Notes: generated from the letters alone by a model not told the origin. A stretch of DNA of 64,000 nt from Actinomadura sp. DC4 (GCF_030406325.1 NZ_JAUEQY010000028.1:1-64000); one strand, 5' to 3'; numbered from the stretch's first letter, positions 55,493-63,797 are shown. Program-made: numbers and translations.

Positions 55493-58131
55493 TGGAGTCC
55501 ATCGTCGTCGACGGGGTGTCCAAGCACTTCACCCTCCGCCACGCGCACTCCATCAAGGAGATGACCGTACGCGCGGCGCGCCGGCAGAGCCTCTCGGAGC
55601 GCTTCACCGCGCTGGACGAGGTCTCGCTCACCGTGGAGCAGGGGGAGTCGCTGGCCCTCATGGGCCTCAACGGCTCGGGCAAGAGCACGCTGCTGAAGCT
55701 CATCTCCGGCGTCATGCAGCCCGACCGGGGCTCGGTGCGCGTACGCGGCCGCGTCGCGGGGCTGATCGAGGTCGGCGCCGGACTGCACCCCGACCTGACC
55801 GGGCACGAGAACATCTTCCTCAACGCCGCGATCCTGGGCATGACCAAGGCCGAGACCGAGGCGAAGTACGACGAGATCGTCGCCTTCTCCGAGATCGAGT
55901 CCTTCCTGGACACCCAGGTGAAGTTCTACTCCTCCGGCATGTTCATGCGGCTCGGCTTCTCCGTGGCCGTGCACACCGACCCGGAGATCTTCCTCGTGGA
56001 CGAGGTGCTCGCCGTCGGCGACCCGCCGTTCCAGAAGAAGTGCCTGGAGCGCATCCAGGAGTTCCACGCCGATGGCCGTACGCTCGTCATCGTCTCCCAC
56101 GACATGGGCACGCTGGAGAAGGTCTGCGGCCGGGGCCTGGTGCTGGAGCGGGGCCACGCGGCGTACGAGGGCGACATACAGAGCGCGGTCGACTTCCTCA
56201 CCCCGCCGGACACGCCGCTGGAGGCCGAGCGGCGCAAGCGGGCCCGCGCGGAGGCCGACCCGGGCAGCACCGCGCGCGCCGAGACCGCGCTCCTGGTGCG
56301 CGAGGCCATGCCGGACGCGCCTCGGCTGCCCGACCCGCGCGCCACGCTGGAGCACGGCCTGTCGCTCGCCGCCGGGCAGGACGGCATGGCGCTGGAGTTC
56401 GGCGTGCACACCGGCGGCACGCTGACGGCCATCGCCGCGGCCCGCGAGGGCAAGAACGTCTTCGGCTTCGACTCGTTCGAGGGGCTGCCCGAGGACTGGC
56501 GCGACGGCTTCCCGGCCGGCCACTTCGCGCTCGACGAGCCGCCGGAGGTGCCCGGCGCCGAGCTGGTCGTCGGGCGCTTCGAGGACACGCTGGCGGGGTT
56601 CCTGGAGGAGCATCCGGAGCCGGTGGCGTTCGTGCACGTCGACGCCGACCTCTACTCCTCGGCCCGTACGGTGCTCACCCTCCTCGGCCCCCGGCTGAAC
56701 GCGGGCACGGTCATCGTCTTCGACGAGTACTTCGGCTATCCCGGCTGGCGGGAGCACGAGTACCGGGCCTGGCAGGAGTACGTGGCCGAGTCCGGCGTGC
56801 GGTTCGCCTACGAGGGCTACACCGAGGACGACGAGCAGGTCGTCGTGCGGATCACCGGGGTCGCGGGCGGGGACGGCCGGGTCGCGCTGACGGCCGAGGT
56901 CGCGCCGCCCGCCGCCGAGATGCCCTTCGGCCTGACGCGCCTCACGAAGGACCCGGCCCCCGCCGAGGCGGTGCGCACGAACGCGGCCCGTACGAAGCCG
57001 GCTCCGGTCCGTCCTCGCGCGAAGGAGCCGGTCGCGGCCCGCAAGACGGCCGGCCGGCTGCGGGAGCTGGACGTGCTGCGCTTCGTGGCCGCCGCGGCCG
57101 TGATGCTGCACCACTTCACCGGCGTCCCCGCGCCGGAGTGGCCCGGCGGCAGCGCCCGCCGGATCTTCCCCGAGCTCGGCCCGGTCACGCGTTACGGCTT
57201 CCTCGGCGTCGAGCTGTTCTTCCTGATCAGCGGTTTCGTCATCCTGCTGAGCGCGTGGGGGCGGCGGCCGGGCGACTTCGTCGTCTCGCGCATCGTGCGC
57301 CTCTTCCCTGCGTACTGGGTCGGCGTGCTGCTCTCGCTCGGCGCCTACCTGGCCTTCAACTCCTGGGTGCCCTTCGGCCCGGGCACCGACGGCCCGCTGA
57401 AGCGGTTCCTGCCGAACCTGACGATGCTCCAGGAGGGCGTCGGCTCCCAGCGCATGGAGGTCGTCTACTGGACCCTTTATGTCGAACTGCACTTCTACGT
57501 GCTGATCGCGTTGTTCGCGTGGGCGCGCATCACCTTCAGCCGGTGCGTCGCGTTCATGGGCGCGTGGCTCCTGTTCAGCGTGTTCGCGCTCGAATCGGGC
57601 TCCGGCTTTCTCAAGGTCGTTCTCCTGTGGCGGTACGCGCCGTTCTTCGTCGCCGGAATGGGCTTCTACCTCATCTACAAATACGGCTCGAATCTCATCG
57701 TCTGGCTGCTCATCGCGGCGAGCTGGGCCCTCGGCTGCTATTACGACGTGAAGTACAACTTCCCCGACTTCACCGCCGCGCCGCACTCGCTGTACGTCAT
57801 CCCGGCCGTGGTCACCGTGATCTTCGGCGTCATGGCGCTCGTCGCGACCCACCGGCTGTCCTGGCTGCGCTGGCGCGGCTTCACGGTGCTGGGCATGTTG
57901 ACGTACCCGCTCTACCTGGTGCACCAGACGATCTCCCGCACGTTCGTGCCGCGCCTGCTGCCGTACATGGGCCGCTGGGAGGTGCTCGGGGTGCTGGTGG
58001 CGAGCGCGCTGGCGGCCGCGTACCTCATCAACCTGCTGGTCGAACGCCCGGCCCAGCGCCACCTGCGGCCCCGGCTCAAGGCGGCGATGGCCCGCATCCG
58101 CGCCGGGGACTCCGAAGGGGTCGCTCGGTGA
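55492..58131 (+). CDS. Triple-domain Wzt ATPase - TylF-type methyltransferase - acyltransferase 3 fusion
   Basis: One 879-residue frame encodes three proteins' worth of domains. Residues 1-245 are a Wzt-type ABC ATPase with Walker A GLNGSGKS (58-65), signature YSSGMFMRL (from 146) and Walker B LVDE (Asp170, Glu171). Residues about 275-450 form a TylF/MycF-type methyltransferase with ALEFGVHTGGTL (from 300) and VHVDADLYSSAR near 382-393. After a Pro/Ala/Lys-rich linker, residues 524-865 form an acyltransferase 3 membrane domain: RELDVLRFVAA, HHFTG and GVELFFLISGFVILL, with about ten helices. It is the last gene of the galactan operon. It suggests that chain capping by methylation and acylation occurs on the exporter itself. 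Confidence 0.9.
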   Translation: MESIVVDGVSKHFTLRHAHSIKEMTVRAARRQSLSERFTALDEVSLTVEQGESLALMGLNGSGKSTLLKLISGVMQPDRGSVRVRGRVAGLIEVGAGLHPDLTGHENIFLNAAILGMTKAETEAKYDEIVAFSEIESFLDTQVKFYSSGMFMRLGFSVAVHTDPEIFLVDEVLAVGDPPFQKKCLERIQEFHADGRTLVIVSHDMGTLEKVCGRGLVLERGHAAYEGDIQSAVDFLTPPDTPLEAERRKRARAEADPGSTARAETALLVREAMPDAPRLPDPRATLEHGLSLAAGQDGMALEFGVHTGGTLTAIAAAREGKNVFGFDSFEGLPEDWRDGFPAGHFALDEPPEVPGAELVVGRFEDTLAGFLEEHPEPVAFVHVDADLYSSARTVLTLLGPRLNAGTVIVFDEYFGYPGWREHEYRAWQEYVAESGVRFAYEGYTEDDEQVVVRITGVAGGDGRVALTAEVAPPAAEMPFGLTRLTKDPAPAEAVRTNAARTKPAPVRPRAKEPVAARKTAGRLRELDVLRFVAAAAVMLHHFTGVPAPEWPGGSARRIFPELGPVTRYGFLGVELFFLISGFVILLSAWGRRPGDFVVSRIVRLFPAYWVGVLLSLGAYLAFNSWVPFGPGTDGPLKRFLPNLTMLQEGVGSQRMEVVYWTLYVELHFYVLIALFAWARITFSRCVAFMGAWLLFSVFALESGSGFLKVVLLWRYAPFFVAGMGFYLIYKYGSNLIVWLLIAASWALGCYYDVKYNFPDFTAAPHSLYVIPAVVTVIFGVMALVATHRLSWLRWRGFTVLGMLTYPLYLVHQTISRTFVPRLLPYMGRWEVLGVLVASALAAAYLINLLVERPAQRHLRPRLKAAMARIRAGDSEGVAR

Positions 58132-58135
58132 CGTC

Positions 58136-59254
58136 TTACGACGCCGGGGAGAGGCCGATCGCGTCGATCTCCGCGCTGCACGCCGCGTAGGACAGCCGCA
58201 GGGTGTCGCGGCCGGCGTTCAGGTCGACGGGGGCCGCCGCGATGGTCCAGCGGTCCCAGCCGTACGCCGGGTAGCGCAGCTCGCCCTGCGGCCGCCCGTT
58301 GACCGTGAGCCGCTGCTCACAGGCGCCGCCTGCGCCGTTTCCGGCACGCACGTAGAGGCGGTACCGCCCGGCGTCCGGCAGCTGCAGCGCGAACTCCAGG
58401 AAGCTTCCCGCGGCGGACAGGTAGCCGACCTTCCCGTCGCCGGAGGCGTTCGCCGTCGTCAGCCGCTCGCCGTTGTTGACGGTCGCGTACGTCGGCGACT
58501 CCGCCTCCCAGCGCGTCATCGGCCGGCCGGTCAGCGCGGAGTACCAGCGCGCGGCCATCTTGGCGTAGCCGCCGTTGGTGGGGTGGACGCCGTCGCCGGA
58601 CAGGTCGTCCTTGGACAGCACGGAGTGCATGTCGACCAGGTGGACGTGCAGCCCCGCGCCGGCCTTGTCCGCGACGATGCCCGGGATGGCGGCGTTGTAC
58701 GCGCGGGCCCGCGCCTCGTTCTTCCGGTTCGCCAGCGGCGTGATGGTCGAGACGTACACCTGGGCGGCCGGCACGGTCGCGGTGACGAGGTCGAGCAGCG
58801 CGCCCAGCCGGGACGGTGCCGCGGGCAGGCCCCACCGCTGGATGACGTCGTTCGTGCCGATCTGCAGGAGGACGATGTCGGGCCGGTACTTCAGCAGCCA
58901 GTCACGCGCGTGCGCGGACACCTGCCGGATGCGCCAGCCGGGGTGCCCCTCGTCGTCGCGGTCGCCGAGCTGCGGCGGCCCGCTGGACCGCGAGCCGACG
59001 AAGTCGGTCCTCATCCCGTCGGCCTTCATGTACTGCCACAGGTCGCTGCGGTAGCCGCCCGAGGACAGGCCGTCGGTGATCGAGTCGCCGAGCGCCATGA
59101 CGCGCAGGGGCATCGCGACCGGCGCGTCCCGGTGGGGCGCGACCGCCAGCGCGCGGTGCGTCGAGCCGCCGGCCTGCAGGCGCATACCGGCGCAGGCCGC
59201 GAGGCTGACGAACAGCGCGACCGCGGCGATGATGATCCGGTCCAGTCGTGTCAC
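58136..59254 (-). CDS. Exported SGNH/GDSL esterase with C-terminal carbohydrate-binding-like domain
   Basis: The 372-residue product starts at GTG 59254 with a Sec or lipoprotein signal (SLAACAGM, Cys about 21). The SGNH domain (about 50-245) shows ALGDSITDG with the catalytic Ser, the GTND block, and the Asp-His pair in GDGVHPT. The C-terminal part (about 250-370; WEAESPTYATVNNGERLTT and PDAGRYRLYVRAGNG) looks like a carbohydrate-binding beta-sandwich. It would remove acyl groups from a polysaccharide outside the cell. It converges with the acyltransferase-containing fusion gene with 4 bases between, suggesting an acylation/deacylation pair for the galactan. Confidence 0.85.
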   Translation of the reverse strand: MTRLDRIIIAAVALFVSLAACAGMRLQAGGSTHRALAVAPHRDAPVAMPLRVMALGDSITDGLSSGGYRSDLWQYMKADGMRTDFVGSRSSGPPQLGDRDDEGHPGWRIRQVSAHARDWLLKYRPDIVLLQIGTNDVIQRWGLPAAPSRLGALLDLVTATVPAAQVYVSTITPLANRKNEARARAYNAAIPGIVADKAGAGLHVHLVDMHSVLSKDDLSGDGVHPTNGGYAKMAARWYSALTGRPMTRWEAESPTYATVNNGERLTTANASGDGKVGYLSAAGSFLEFALQLPDAGRYRLYVRAGNGAGGACEQRLTVNGRPQGELRYPAYGWDRWTIAAAPVDLNAGRDTLRLSYAACSAEIDAIGLSPAS

Positions 59255-59303
59255 GGGCGGGGGTCCCGGGTTCGGGGAGAGGGCGGACTCACAGCACTAT
59301 GAC

Positions 59304-62129
59304 TCACGGCAAGGGCCGCCGCCACAAGGTCGGCCGTTCACCCGTGTGGTCGGCGCTGATCCCGACCGCCAGCAGATCGGAGCCGAGCGTGGTCAGCCCG
59401 GTGAGCCACTGGTCGCCCCGGCCGGACAGCCCGGTGCCCTCGGGCGCCTGCGCGCTCCACGAGCGCCCGTCCGCCGACGTCCACAGGACCACGTCCTCCC
59501 GGCCCGGCCGTCCCGCGGTGCCCGCGAGGACGAAGCCCCTCGGCGTCGCGGTCACGGCGGTGGACAGGGAGCTGTGGTCGCTGGAGTCGGCGCCGTCCTG
59601 ACCCGCGCGGGGCAGCCGCACCTCCTGCCAGGACACGCCTCCGTCGGAGGAGACGAACGCGAAGGCCGTACGGCCCGACGAGGTCGTCGCGGTGCCGGTC
59701 GCCACGAGCGTGCCGCCCCTGACGGCCACCCGGTCGAACCAGCCCTCCAGGGAGCCCGCCGGCTGCGGCAGCTCCTTCAGCGTCCACTTGCGCCCGTCGG
59801 CCGAGGTCCAGACGGCGGGTCGGCCCTGCGGCGCGTCCTTGACCGCCGGGTCGCTGAGGCCGCCGACGGCGACGAAGCCGGAGGGCGTGGCCACGACGCC
59901 GCGCATCCAGCGGTTGGCCGTCGCCTTGCCGCCCAGGTCGCCGCCGCTGCCGGCCTTCCAGGACTTCAGGTCGGGGGAGAACCAGGCGCCCGCCGAGAAC
60001 CCGGACTCGCCCACGACCACGTAGCCCGCCTTCCCCGCGGCGGCGGCGTAGGTGGCGACGTGGCCGGAGCCCGGGTCGAACCCCTCGGCCGCGCGCCAGC
60101 TCGTGCCGTCCGCGGAGGTGACGACGAGAGGCCGCCCCGCGTCGTAGCCCACGGCGACCCAGCCCGCGCCGCCCGGGGTCACGTTGATGAGCCGCTGCTT
60201 GCCGGGCCGCGCGAGCGCCTGCCCGGAGTCGCCCGCGCGGGTCCAGCGGGTGCCGTCGGGCGAGGTCCAGACGGCCCCGTCGCCGTTGGTGCCGCCCACC
60301 GCGACCTGCAGGTCCGGGCCGGCCGCCACGGACGTCACGGTCTGGTCGGGCTGGTCGGCCCCCGCGATCGCGGACACGTCGACCGGGACCTCCTGGCCGA
60401 GCGTGTCGCGTACCGCGAGAACTCCGTCGGTGTCCTGGCCGTCGTCCTCGCGGCCGGCGACGATGGTCGCGCCCGCGGTGACCGCCACGCCCTCGACCGT
60501 ACGGCCCGAGGAGGTCGGCACCTCGCCGCCGTTCTGCCAGGTCCGGCCGTCCTCGCTGCGGGCGAGCAGGACCTTCTTGTCGGCGCCGATCACCGCGGCG
60601 AGGCCGCGGTCGGATCCGGAGAGGCGCTGCAGCCCTCCGTAGCCCGGCAGGTGGATCTCCCCGGCGGGCTGCCACCGGTCGCCGTCCGCGGAGGTCATGA
60701 TCACGCCGTACCGCTCGGACTTGCTGCTCGCGTTGCGGCCGGCGACGAACCCGTCCGACGTCGCCCCGATGGCGATGCCCGGCCCGGCCGTGCCCTTGGG
60801 ATGCGGGACGTCGGCCGCGGCCCAGGACCGCCCGCCGTCGGCCGAGCGCCACACGCCGTCCTGGGTGACCAGGCCCTTGGCGTCGGTGGTCCAGCCGTAG
60901 ACGATGACGGCGTTGTCGTGCGCGGCCACGTCGATCAGCGAGAGCGGGCCGCCGGACAGCGACATCTTCAGCTGGTCGTTGCCCAGGCGCTCCCACTGCC
61001 GTCCGTCGGAGGACAGCCACACGACCGGTACGGCGTCGCTGTAGTCGCCCTTCTGCGAGGTGTCCCCGACGGCGACGAAACCGCTGCTCGTACGGGCCAC
61101 CCGGGTGATCTTGTCGTGCCCGAAGACCGCGCCGGTGGAGTCCGGCTGGCGGGTCCAGGTCCGCGCGTCGCGGCTCGTCCAGACCGCGGTGCCGGTACGC
61201 GAGCCGCCGAGGGCGACCCAGGCGCCCTCGGACCCGGCCACGACCCGGGGCGTGTCGCCGTACCCGGGCTCGGCGCCGTCGGGCGTACGGACGTCGGCGA
61301 GGCGGAACGAACGCCCGCCGTCGCTGGAGACCAGGAACTCCCCGCGGTAGTCGGCGGTGTCGGCCTCGCCGCCGATCGCGACCACGATCGAGCCCGCCGA
61401 GGCCACGCCGACCAGCTCCTGGTCGCGGCCGTCGGACTTGGCCGCCGGGTCCGGCGCGAACGTCGTCGCGGCGAGCTTCGCGGCGGGACCGGCCGGAGCG
61501 TCGTGGGCGCCGTGCCGGGTCAGGACCACGGCGCCGGCGGCGATCAGGGCGACCACGGCCAGGCCGGCGACGCCGATCAGGATCGGCCGCAGGGGCAGGC
61601 CGCGCCGGCCCGTGCGCTGGCGCTGGGCGGTCTCGCGGCGCCAGGGCTCGTCGTAGACGGCCGGCGGCGGGCCCGGCGGGCGGGCCGGGGGCATCGGCGG
61701 CCGGGACTCGGGCGGACGCGGGGTGGAGCGCGGGCTCGTGGCCGAGGGCGGCAGGTCGAAGGCGGTGGCGTTCGGGTCGGCGCCGCGCGGAGGAAACGCG
61801 GGGTTCGGCTCGGTCTGCGGGAGCGGCAGGTAGTAGGTCGGCGGCATCGCGGGCGCGTCCGTCACTGTGGGCTCGGCCGGGGGCGGCTCGGCCGCCGGGT
61901 CCCAGCGCGGCTGCGGCGGGATCCGCCAGGGGTCGGAGGGTGCGGCCGGGTCCTCGAAGCGCGGCTGCTCGGAAGGGTCGACCGTCTGGTCCTCGTTCGG
62001 CGTCGGCGCCCAGGGCGGGAGTGCGGCCGGCGGAGTGGCGGGACCCCACCCGGCGGGCGGAGACGACCAGGGGTCCTCGGGTGGCGGGTCCGCGCTCGGC
62101 TCTTCGTCAGGCATGTCGTGCCTAGTCAC
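59304..62129 (-). CDS. Membrane-anchored Asp-box beta-propeller protein
   Basis: The 941-residue protein has a Pro-rich cytoplasmic part (about 1-170, with many PP and PPP), one membrane helix (ILIGVAGLAVVALIAAGAVV) and a large outer part with at least 12 Asp-box-like repeats of the form xWxSxDGxxW (for example VWTSADGRKW and VWLSSDGRQW). Asp-box repeats build beta-propellers, so one or two propellers are expected. No sialidase catalytic residues were recognised. Such proteins may bind wall polymers or other proteins. GTG at 62129 is chosen since GGAGGG lies 5 bases upstream; a GTG at 62135 and ATG at 62114 are alternatives. Confidence 0.82.
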   Translation of the reverse strand: MTRHDMPDEEPSADPPPEDPWSSPPAGWGPATPPAALPPWAPTPNEDQTVDPSEQPRFEDPAAPSDPWRIPPQPRWDPAAEPPPAEPTVTDAPAMPPTYYLPLPQTEPNPAFPPRGADPNATAFDLPPSATSPRSTPRPPESRPPMPPARPPGPPPAVYDEPWRRETAQRQRTGRRGLPLRPILIGVAGLAVVALIAAGAVVLTRHGAHDAPAGPAAKLAATTFAPDPAAKSDGRDQELVGVASAGSIVVAIGGEADTADYRGEFLVSSDGGRSFRLADVRTPDGAEPGYGDTPRVVAGSEGAWVALGGSRTGTAVWTSRDARTWTRQPDSTGAVFGHDKITRVARTSSGFVAVGDTSQKGDYSDAVPVVWLSSDGRQWERLGNDQLKMSLSGGPLSLIDVAAHDNAVIVYGWTTDAKGLVTQDGVWRSADGGRSWAAADVPHPKGTAGPGIAIGATSDGFVAGRNASSKSERYGVIMTSADGDRWQPAGEIHLPGYGGLQRLSGSDRGLAAVIGADKKVLLARSEDGRTWQNGGEVPTSSGRTVEGVAVTAGATIVAGREDDGQDTDGVLAVRDTLGQEVPVDVSAIAGADQPDQTVTSVAAGPDLQVAVGGTNGDGAVWTSPDGTRWTRAGDSGQALARPGKQRLINVTPGGAGWVAVGYDAGRPLVVTSADGTSWRAAEGFDPGSGHVATYAAAAGKAGYVVVGESGFSAGAWFSPDLKSWKAGSGGDLGGKATANRWMRGVVATPSGFVAVGGLSDPAVKDAPQGRPAVWTSADGRKWTLKELPQPAGSLEGWFDRVAVRGGTLVATGTATTSSGRTAFAFVSSDGGVSWQEVRLPRAGQDGADSSDHSSLSTAVTATPRGFVLAGTAGRPGREDVVLWTSADGRSWSAQAPEGTGLSGRGDQWLTGLTTLGSDLLAVGISADHTGERPTLWRRPLP

Positions 62130-62314
62130 GCTCACCCTCCCCGTGCATCGCCGTCCAATGGCGACCCCCCGCGACGCGACCCTCGACCATAAGAAAGCCG
62201 TGGCGGCATCTTATCGGGACAAAGTGGTCAAGTGGGCTCTTCGTAGCACGGTGTGACCTATCCGCTAACCATTCTCCGGAGCCGATTACCGCCCACGCAC
62301 TTTCGGTGACCGCG

Positions 62315-62620
62315 TCACGTCATGAATGGCCGCTCGACGTACGCGGCGAGCGTCGGCCGATGGCTCATGCCGGGCTTCCGGTAGAGCCGTATCGCGGCCG
62401 TGTTCCCCGCGTCGACCATGAGGGCGCCGCACCCGTGCCGCCGTGGCGTCTCGGCGAGGACGCGGCCGCAGGCGGCGCTCCCCAGGCCACGGCCCTGGGC
62501 GTCCGGGTGCGCGGCCACTCCGGCGATCAGGCCGGCCGACGGCGCGGACCAGGCGAGCGCGGCCGTGGCCACGAGCCGTCCCGCGCCGTCGCGGACGCCG
62601 GCCCGCGCTCGATCCCGGCA
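62315..62620 (-). pseudogene. Decayed GNAT acetyltransferase, C-terminal part only
   Basis: The minus strand encodes about 100 residues that match the C-terminal half of a GNAT enzyme: AGLIAGVAAHPDAQGRGLGS is the acetyl-CoA loop, followed by NTAAIRLYRKPGMSHRP, where the usual LGF has become PGM. The N-terminal half of the fold is missing, no good start codon with ribosome site is found, and the upstream sequence (62650-62950) shows no coding of the missing part. It is a remnant or an internal fragment. Confidence 0.6.
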
Positions 62621-62660
62621 CGCCCGGCATGGCGTTCGAGCCCGGGGCGGCGACGCTCCC

Positions 62661-62690
62661 ACTCGCCCATGCTCGCCCATGCTCGCCCGC
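62661..62690 (+). repeat. Short tandem repeat, three 10-base copies
   Basis: ACTCGCCCAT-GCTCGCCCAT-GCTCGCCCGC are three near-perfect copies in a row, next to the decayed GNAT. It may mark slippage at the point of gene decay. No function is suggested. Confidence 0.6.
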
Positions 62691-62961
62691 GCCCGTTCAG
62701 GGCCTGGGCCTGTCTCGAGGTCCCGCTGTCCTGCTGCGCGGCGCCCAGGCGGCTCGCCGCGTTGTCCTCAGTCGGCAGCCAAACCAGGCTGCCTCCTTCG
62801 TCCGCCGTGCGAGGCACCACCTGGACACCGCTCGCTACGGACGGGACCTCGAGACGGGCCCTGGGCCACCCACCGGCAGAGCGAGTCGCCGCCGCACGGC
62901 GCCACCGGCTCGTCATGGTCGTCGGTCGCGCGCATCACACGGCGGTCCGCCGGGCGGATCT
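62691..62961. other. Non-coding stretch between the GNAT remnant and the Clp-N gene
   Basis: The region shows no convincing protein gene on either strand. Open frames exist only because of the high GC content and carry no family signature. It lies after the stop of the Clp-N protein gene and may contain its terminator, though no clear hairpin was found. Confidence 0.4.
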
Positions 62962-63516
62962 CTATGCGGCCTCGGCGGAGATGCGCCGGATCACGTCGTC
63001 GCGCAGGCCGGCCAGGTCGGCGCCCGCGTCCACGAGAACCTGGGCCGCGAGGCCCTCGCCCTCGCGGATCAGGCCGAGGAGGATGTGCCCGCCGCCGATG
63101 TGCTTGTGCCCCAGGCGCAGGGCCTCGCGCAGGGAGAGTTCGAGGACCTTCTTGGCGCGTTTGCTGAAGGGGATGTGGCCCGGCGGCGCCGGCTTGTCAC
63201 CGCGGGCGTCGAGCGCGCCGGGGCCGAAGCTCGCCTCGGTGACCCGGCGTACCTCGTCGAGGTCGATGCCGAGTGTCGCGAGCGCCTGCGGATCGAGCTC
63301 GCCGGCGGGCGGCCCGACGACGCCGACGACCCGGCGGCGCAGGTCCGCGGGGTCCAGGCCCCGGTCGCGCAGCGCCTGGGAGCCGGGCCCCTCGGCCGCC
63401 TCCGCCATCGCGAGCAGCAGGTGCTCGGTGCCGATCTGCCGATGGCGCAGCCGGCGGGCCTCCTCCTGCGCGTTCTGCACGACCTCGCGTGCCTCTTCCG
63501 TGAACCGTTCGAACAT
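62962..63516 (-). CDS. Clp N-terminal (ClpR) domain protein
   Basis: The 184-residue product is two ClpC-type N-terminal repeats without any ATPase: MFERFTEEAREVVQNAQEEA and IGTEHLLLAMAE at the start, then RAKKVLELSLREALRLGHKH and IGGGHILLGLIREG in the second copy. Stand-alone Clp-N proteins can act as adaptors or modulators of ClpC-type chaperones. It starts 2 bases after the stop of the HTH gene, whose GGAGCGG just upstream serves as ribosome site, so both are translated from one mRNA. Its target is unknown. Confidence 0.88.
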   Translation of the reverse strand: MFERFTEEAREVVQNAQEEARRLRHRQIGTEHLLLAMAEAAEGPGSQALRDRGLDPADLRRRVVGVVGPPAGELDPQALATLGIDLDEVRRVTEASFGPGALDARGDKPAPPGHIPFSKRAKKVLELSLREALRLGHKHIGGGHILLGLIREGEGLAAQVLVDAGADLAGLRDDVIRRISAEAA

Positions 63517-63518
63517 TC

Positions 63519-63749
63519 CTACCGCTCCTTTCCGAGAATCCGCCGGCCGCCGTGCTTCTTGTGGACGGCCTGCCGGCTCACGCCGAGACAGACCGCGATC
63601 TCCTGCCAGGACCATCCCTGGTCGCGTGCGCTCTGGACCTGCAGCGCCTCGAGCCGCTCGGCGAGCTCGCGCAACGCGCGGACCGCCCGTAGCCCGACCG
63701 CCGGGTCACGGCTGCTCGCCTCCTGGGCGAGCTGTACTCCATCGCTCAT
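63519..63749 (-). CDS. Small HTH protein, likely autoregulator of the Clp-N gene
   Basis: The 76-residue protein has a helical N-terminal part (AVRALRELAERLEALQVQSA) and a helix-turn-helix (GWSWQEIAVCLGVSRQAVHKKHG) close to the C-terminus. Such proteins always travel with Clp-N genes in actinomycetes, so it is the likely DNA-binding partner. The promoter shows two palindromes, 63754-63769 and 63782-63797, covering its -10 and -35. ATG at 63749 lies at the expected transcription start, giving a leaderless mRNA; ATG at 63761 falls inside the -10 and is rejected. Confidence 0.8.
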   Translation of the reverse strand: MSDGVQLAQEASSRDPAVGLRAVRALRELAERLEALQVQSARDQGWSWQEIAVCLGVSRQAVHKKHGGRRILGKER

Positions 63750-63753
63750 GGCT

Positions 63754-63769
63754 GTCAACATAGGTTGAC
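63754..63769. promoter_or_regulatory. Palindrome A over the -10 region
   Basis: GTCAAC-ATAG-GTTGAC has perfect 6-base arms. It overlaps the minus-strand -10 TATGTT (63757-63762) of the HTH/Clp-N operon. It repeats the half-site GTCAAC of palindrome B, 28 bases away. Confidence 0.75.
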
Positions 63770-63786
63770 GCGAGACTCCTTGTCAA
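63757..63786 (-). promoter_or_regulatory. Promoter of the HTH/Clp-N operon
   Basis: On the minus strand TTGACA (63786-63781) and TATGTT (63762-63757) are spaced by 18 bases. The expected start is next to the ATG at 63749, so the mRNA is leaderless. Both hexamers lie inside palindromes, which suggests repression by the HTH protein. Confidence 0.65.
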
Positions 63787-63797
63787 CCAAGGTTGAC
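63782..63797. promoter_or_regulatory. Palindrome B over the -35 region
   Basis: GTCAACC-AA-GGTTGAC has perfect 7-base arms around 2 bases and contains the -35 TTGACA on the minus strand. Together with palindrome A it forms an operator pair. It also lies upstream of the plus-strand gene at 63886 and may control both directions. Confidence 0.75.

Noticed and set aside
62661-62690. Considered as a CRISPR-like array
   Set aside because: The 10-base units are direct neighbours without spacers, and there is no cas gene.
62691-62950. Search for the missing N-terminal half of the GNAT in other frames
   Set aside because: None of the three minus-strand frames gives the expected N-terminal beta-alpha pattern.
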